64,000 nucleotides of DNA from Chromatiales bacterium (GTDB lineage Bacteria; Pseudomonadota; Gammaproteobacteria; SpSt-1174): contig JABURS010000043.1 in NCBI GenBank assembly GCA_014762505.1, forward strand, positions 124,001-188,000. The letters are read 5' to 3'. Under the pieces are notes generated by a model. The model worked only from the letters and a program-made list of their open reading frames with translations. It searched no databases and was not told the DNA's origin. The position numbers and the translations under genes are program-made. Shown here piece after piece: positions 62,511 through 64,000 of the stretch (positions within the stretch are counted from its first letter, which is position 1; each line of letters begins with the position of its first letter).

Positions 62511-63458
62511 TTAGCGGCCCGCGCGTTCGCGCAGGATCGGGTAGCGCGCGTTGCGGTCGGCCTTGCCCAGGTAGGTGGGGACGACGGCCTCGGGCGAGGT
62601 CGGGCAGCGCCGGCCGTTGTGGCACACGCTGTCGACCTTGAGCGAGTGGTAGTTGTCCAGCGAGAAGAACTTGCCCGGCAGCAGGTATTCCGAGAGCAGG
62701 GCGACGAGCTTCGAGAGGGCGTCCGGCAGGCCGATGATCAGGCGGCGATGGCCGCTGGTGCGGGCCACATAGGCCACGATCTCGCGCAGGCTGTAGGCAT
62801 GCGGGCCGCAGAGGTCGTAGCGCTGGTTGAAGCTGCTGCGATCCTCCAGCGCCTGCAGGAAGGCGTCTACCACGTCACCCACGTAGACCGGCGCGAAGCG
62901 GGCGTTGGGGCAGGTGAGCGGGAAGATGCCGGGGGTCATCTTCACCAGGCCGGCGAAGCGGTTGATGAAGCTGTCGCCGGGGCCGAAGATGACCGAGGGG
63001 CGGAAGCTGGTGACGGCCACGGGCGCACTGAAGGTGTGCAGGTGGTTTTCCGCCTCGCCCTTGCTGCGCAGGTAGTGGCTGGGGCCGCTGCCGGCGTCGG
63101 CATGCAGGGCGCTCATGTGCAGCAGGCGCTTCACGCCGCAGGCCTTGCAGGTCTCCAGCACGTTGCGCGGCAGGTCCACGTGGGCGCGGCGGAAGCCGCG
63201 GCCGTCATGTCCCTTTTCGTTGAGGATGCCCACCAGGTTGATGACGGCATCCATGCCCTGGAAGTGCTGTTTCAGTACCCTGGGGTCGTGCACGTCGGCC
63301 TCGACGAGGCGGACGCCCGGAAAGACCAGCAGATCACGGTGACGCTGGATGCGGCGGGTGAGTACCGTGACCTCGCGGCCACTGGCGATCAGCTGGCCGA
63401 CGAGGTGCGAGCCGACGAAGCCCGTGCCGCCCAGTACGCAGACCTTCCGTACATGCAT
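62511..63458 (-). CDS. NDUFA9-like NAD(P)-binding epimerase-family protein
   Basis: This 315-residue extended short-chain dehydrogenase of the complex I NDUFA9-like group has the Rossmann motif VCVLGGTGFVGSHLVGQL, then ADVHDPRVLKQHFQGMDAVINLVGIL and SALHADAGSGPSHYLRSKGEAE with the YxxxK pair. Bacterial members are mostly uncharacterised; some affect lipid or quinone metabolism. It is divergent from the aldehyde dehydrogenase gene with 121 bases between. Confidence 0.88.
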   Translation of the reverse strand: MHVRKVCVLGGTGFVGSHLVGQLIASGREVTVLTRRIQRHRDLLVFPGVRLVEADVHDPRVLKQHFQGMDAVINLVGILNEKGHDGRGFRRAHVDLPRNVLETCKACGVKRLLHMSALHADAGSGPSHYLRSKGEAENHLHTFSAPVAVTSFRPSVIFGPGDSFINRFAGLVKMTPGIFPLTCPNARFAPVYVGDVVDAFLQALEDRSSFNQRYDLCGPHAYSLREIVAYVARTSGHRRLIIGLPDALSKLVALLSEYLLPGKFFSLDNYHSLKVDSVCHNGRRCPTSPEAVVPTYLGKADRNARYPILRERAGR

Positions 63459-63579
63459 GATTCTGATGTTCCTGTCACTGGTGGGTCGTTGGGTCGGGCG
63501 GTGCCGGAATCCGGCACTGCCCGCAGTGTCCGGACGGGTATACTAGAGTAAAGCCCAGTCAAAACCAAAGGAGTCGGCA

Positions 63580-64000
63580 ATGAGCTTCTGTTCCATGAAC
63601 CCCGCCAGCGGCGAGGTCCTGGCCGAGTACGACACCTGGGAGGCGACGCGCATCGAGGAGGCGCTGGCCCTGGCGGCGAAGACGCAGCCGGTGTGGGCGG
63701 CACGCCCCTTTGCCGAGCGCCGCGCGCTGCTGCAGCAGGCGGCGGCGGTGCTGCGCGAGCGCCGCGAGCATTATGCGCGACTGGTGACCCTGGAGATGGG
63801 CAAGCTCTACCGCGAGGCCCTGGGCGAGGTGGACAAGTGTGCGCTGGCCTGCGAGTACTACGCCGAGCACGGCGAGGGCTTTCTCGCCGACGAGCCCATC
63901 GAGTCCGATGCGGGCAAGAGCTTCGTCGCCTATCAGCCGCTGGGCGTGGTGTTGGCGGTCATGCCCTGGAACTTCCCTCTGTGGCAGGTGATCCGCTTCG
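63580..64000 (+). CDS. Aldehyde dehydrogenase (succinate-semialdehyde type), 3' end outside window
   Basis: The first 140 codons of an NAD(P)-dependent aldehyde dehydrogenase are present, opening MSFCSMNPASGEVLAEYDTWE and reaching the cofactor-site motif VVLAVMPWNFPLWQVIRF. The N-terminal pattern is that of succinate-semialdehyde dehydrogenases (GabD/Sad), but the catalytic Cys region lies beyond the window, so the substrate is uncertain. AAAGGAG precedes the ATG. The frame runs to the window edge with no stop. Confidence 0.88.
   Translation, partial: MSFCSMNPASGEVLAEYDTWEATRIEEALALAAKTQPVWAARPFAERRALLQQAAAVLRERREHYARLVTLEMGKLYREALGEVDKCALACEYYAEHGEGFLADEPIESDAGKSFVAYQPLGVVLAVMPWNFPLWQVIRF

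Overview
The window is GC-rich chromosomal DNA that reads as a free-living, respiring gammaproteobacterium. Markers for this are UbiK, YcgL, TypA/BipA, YifB, biosynthetic SpeA and a single-operon ccoNOQP with ccoG. The gene mix (cbb3 oxidase, several small c-type cytochromes, urea and amide use) would suit a Chromatiales/Ectothiorhodospira-type lineage, but that placement is inference. I saw no rRNA, tRNA, transposase, integrase, phage gene or CRISPR array.

Layout. (1) 1-6646: the 3' part of a MarR regulator, a membrane-anchored cytochrome c5, then a cbb3 oxidase operon (ccoN-O-Q-P, an unknown 92-residue membrane protein, ccoG, ccoH/fixH) behind a near-consensus FNR/ANR box. (2) 6691-8505, minus strand: yifB/comM and ubiK. 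(3) 8551-26735: an 18-kb nitrogen-scavenging island made of a TorF-type porin, formamidase fmdA with fmdB, the urea ABC transporter urtABCDE, aliphatic amidase amiE, an orphan NorD-like VWA protein, urease ureDABCEFG, and glnK-amtB. torF, fmdA, urtA, ureD and glnK are each preceded by a -24/-12 sigma-54 promoter, and good NtrC-type dyads lie upstream of torF, urtA and glnK. The genes fit one pathway: amide and urea uptake, hydrolysis to ammonia, and ammonium sensing and uptake.

(4) 26890-32526: a FetAB-like ABC exporter, divergent speE/speA, an unknown Pro-rich membrane protein and YcgL. (5) 32549-36892: a small gas/redox cluster with a c'-type cytochrome, a thioredoxin fused to a four-helix CcoN-like membrane module, a GcvH-like lipoyl carrier, a stand-alone CcoN-like module, a DUF2249-hemerythrin protein, a UbiA prenyltransferase and a truncated haemoglobin. 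An FNR-type box lies between the two divergent halves. (6) 36960-49813: an MscS-family channel, typA, a response regulator with a ruined GGDEF domain, LysR, an S24 peptidase without a DNA-binding domain, unknown proteins, nrtR-nadA, a zinc peptidase and a thioredoxin.

(7) 49975-53538: a fatty-acid group (acyl-CoA ligase, hotdog thioesterase, FadL). (8) 53617-64000: ydcH behind a perfect FNR box, an orphan terminator that may mark a small RNA, an AcuI-type oxidoreductase, an MBL/RNA-processing protein, a Pat-like ligase-acetyltransferase, a histone-deacetylase-like amidohydrolase, cca, an NDUFA9-like epimerase and the 5' part of an aldehyde dehydrogenase. Palindromic and short-period repeats lie around 44.8, 60.9-61.1 and 62.5 kb.

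The strongest signals beyond gene calling are the sigma-54/NtrC wiring of the nitrogen island, the FNR-type boxes at the oxidase operon, the gas cluster and ydcH, the orphan NorD-like protein inside the amidase-urease block, and the paired mini-CcoN modules, one fused to thioredoxin.
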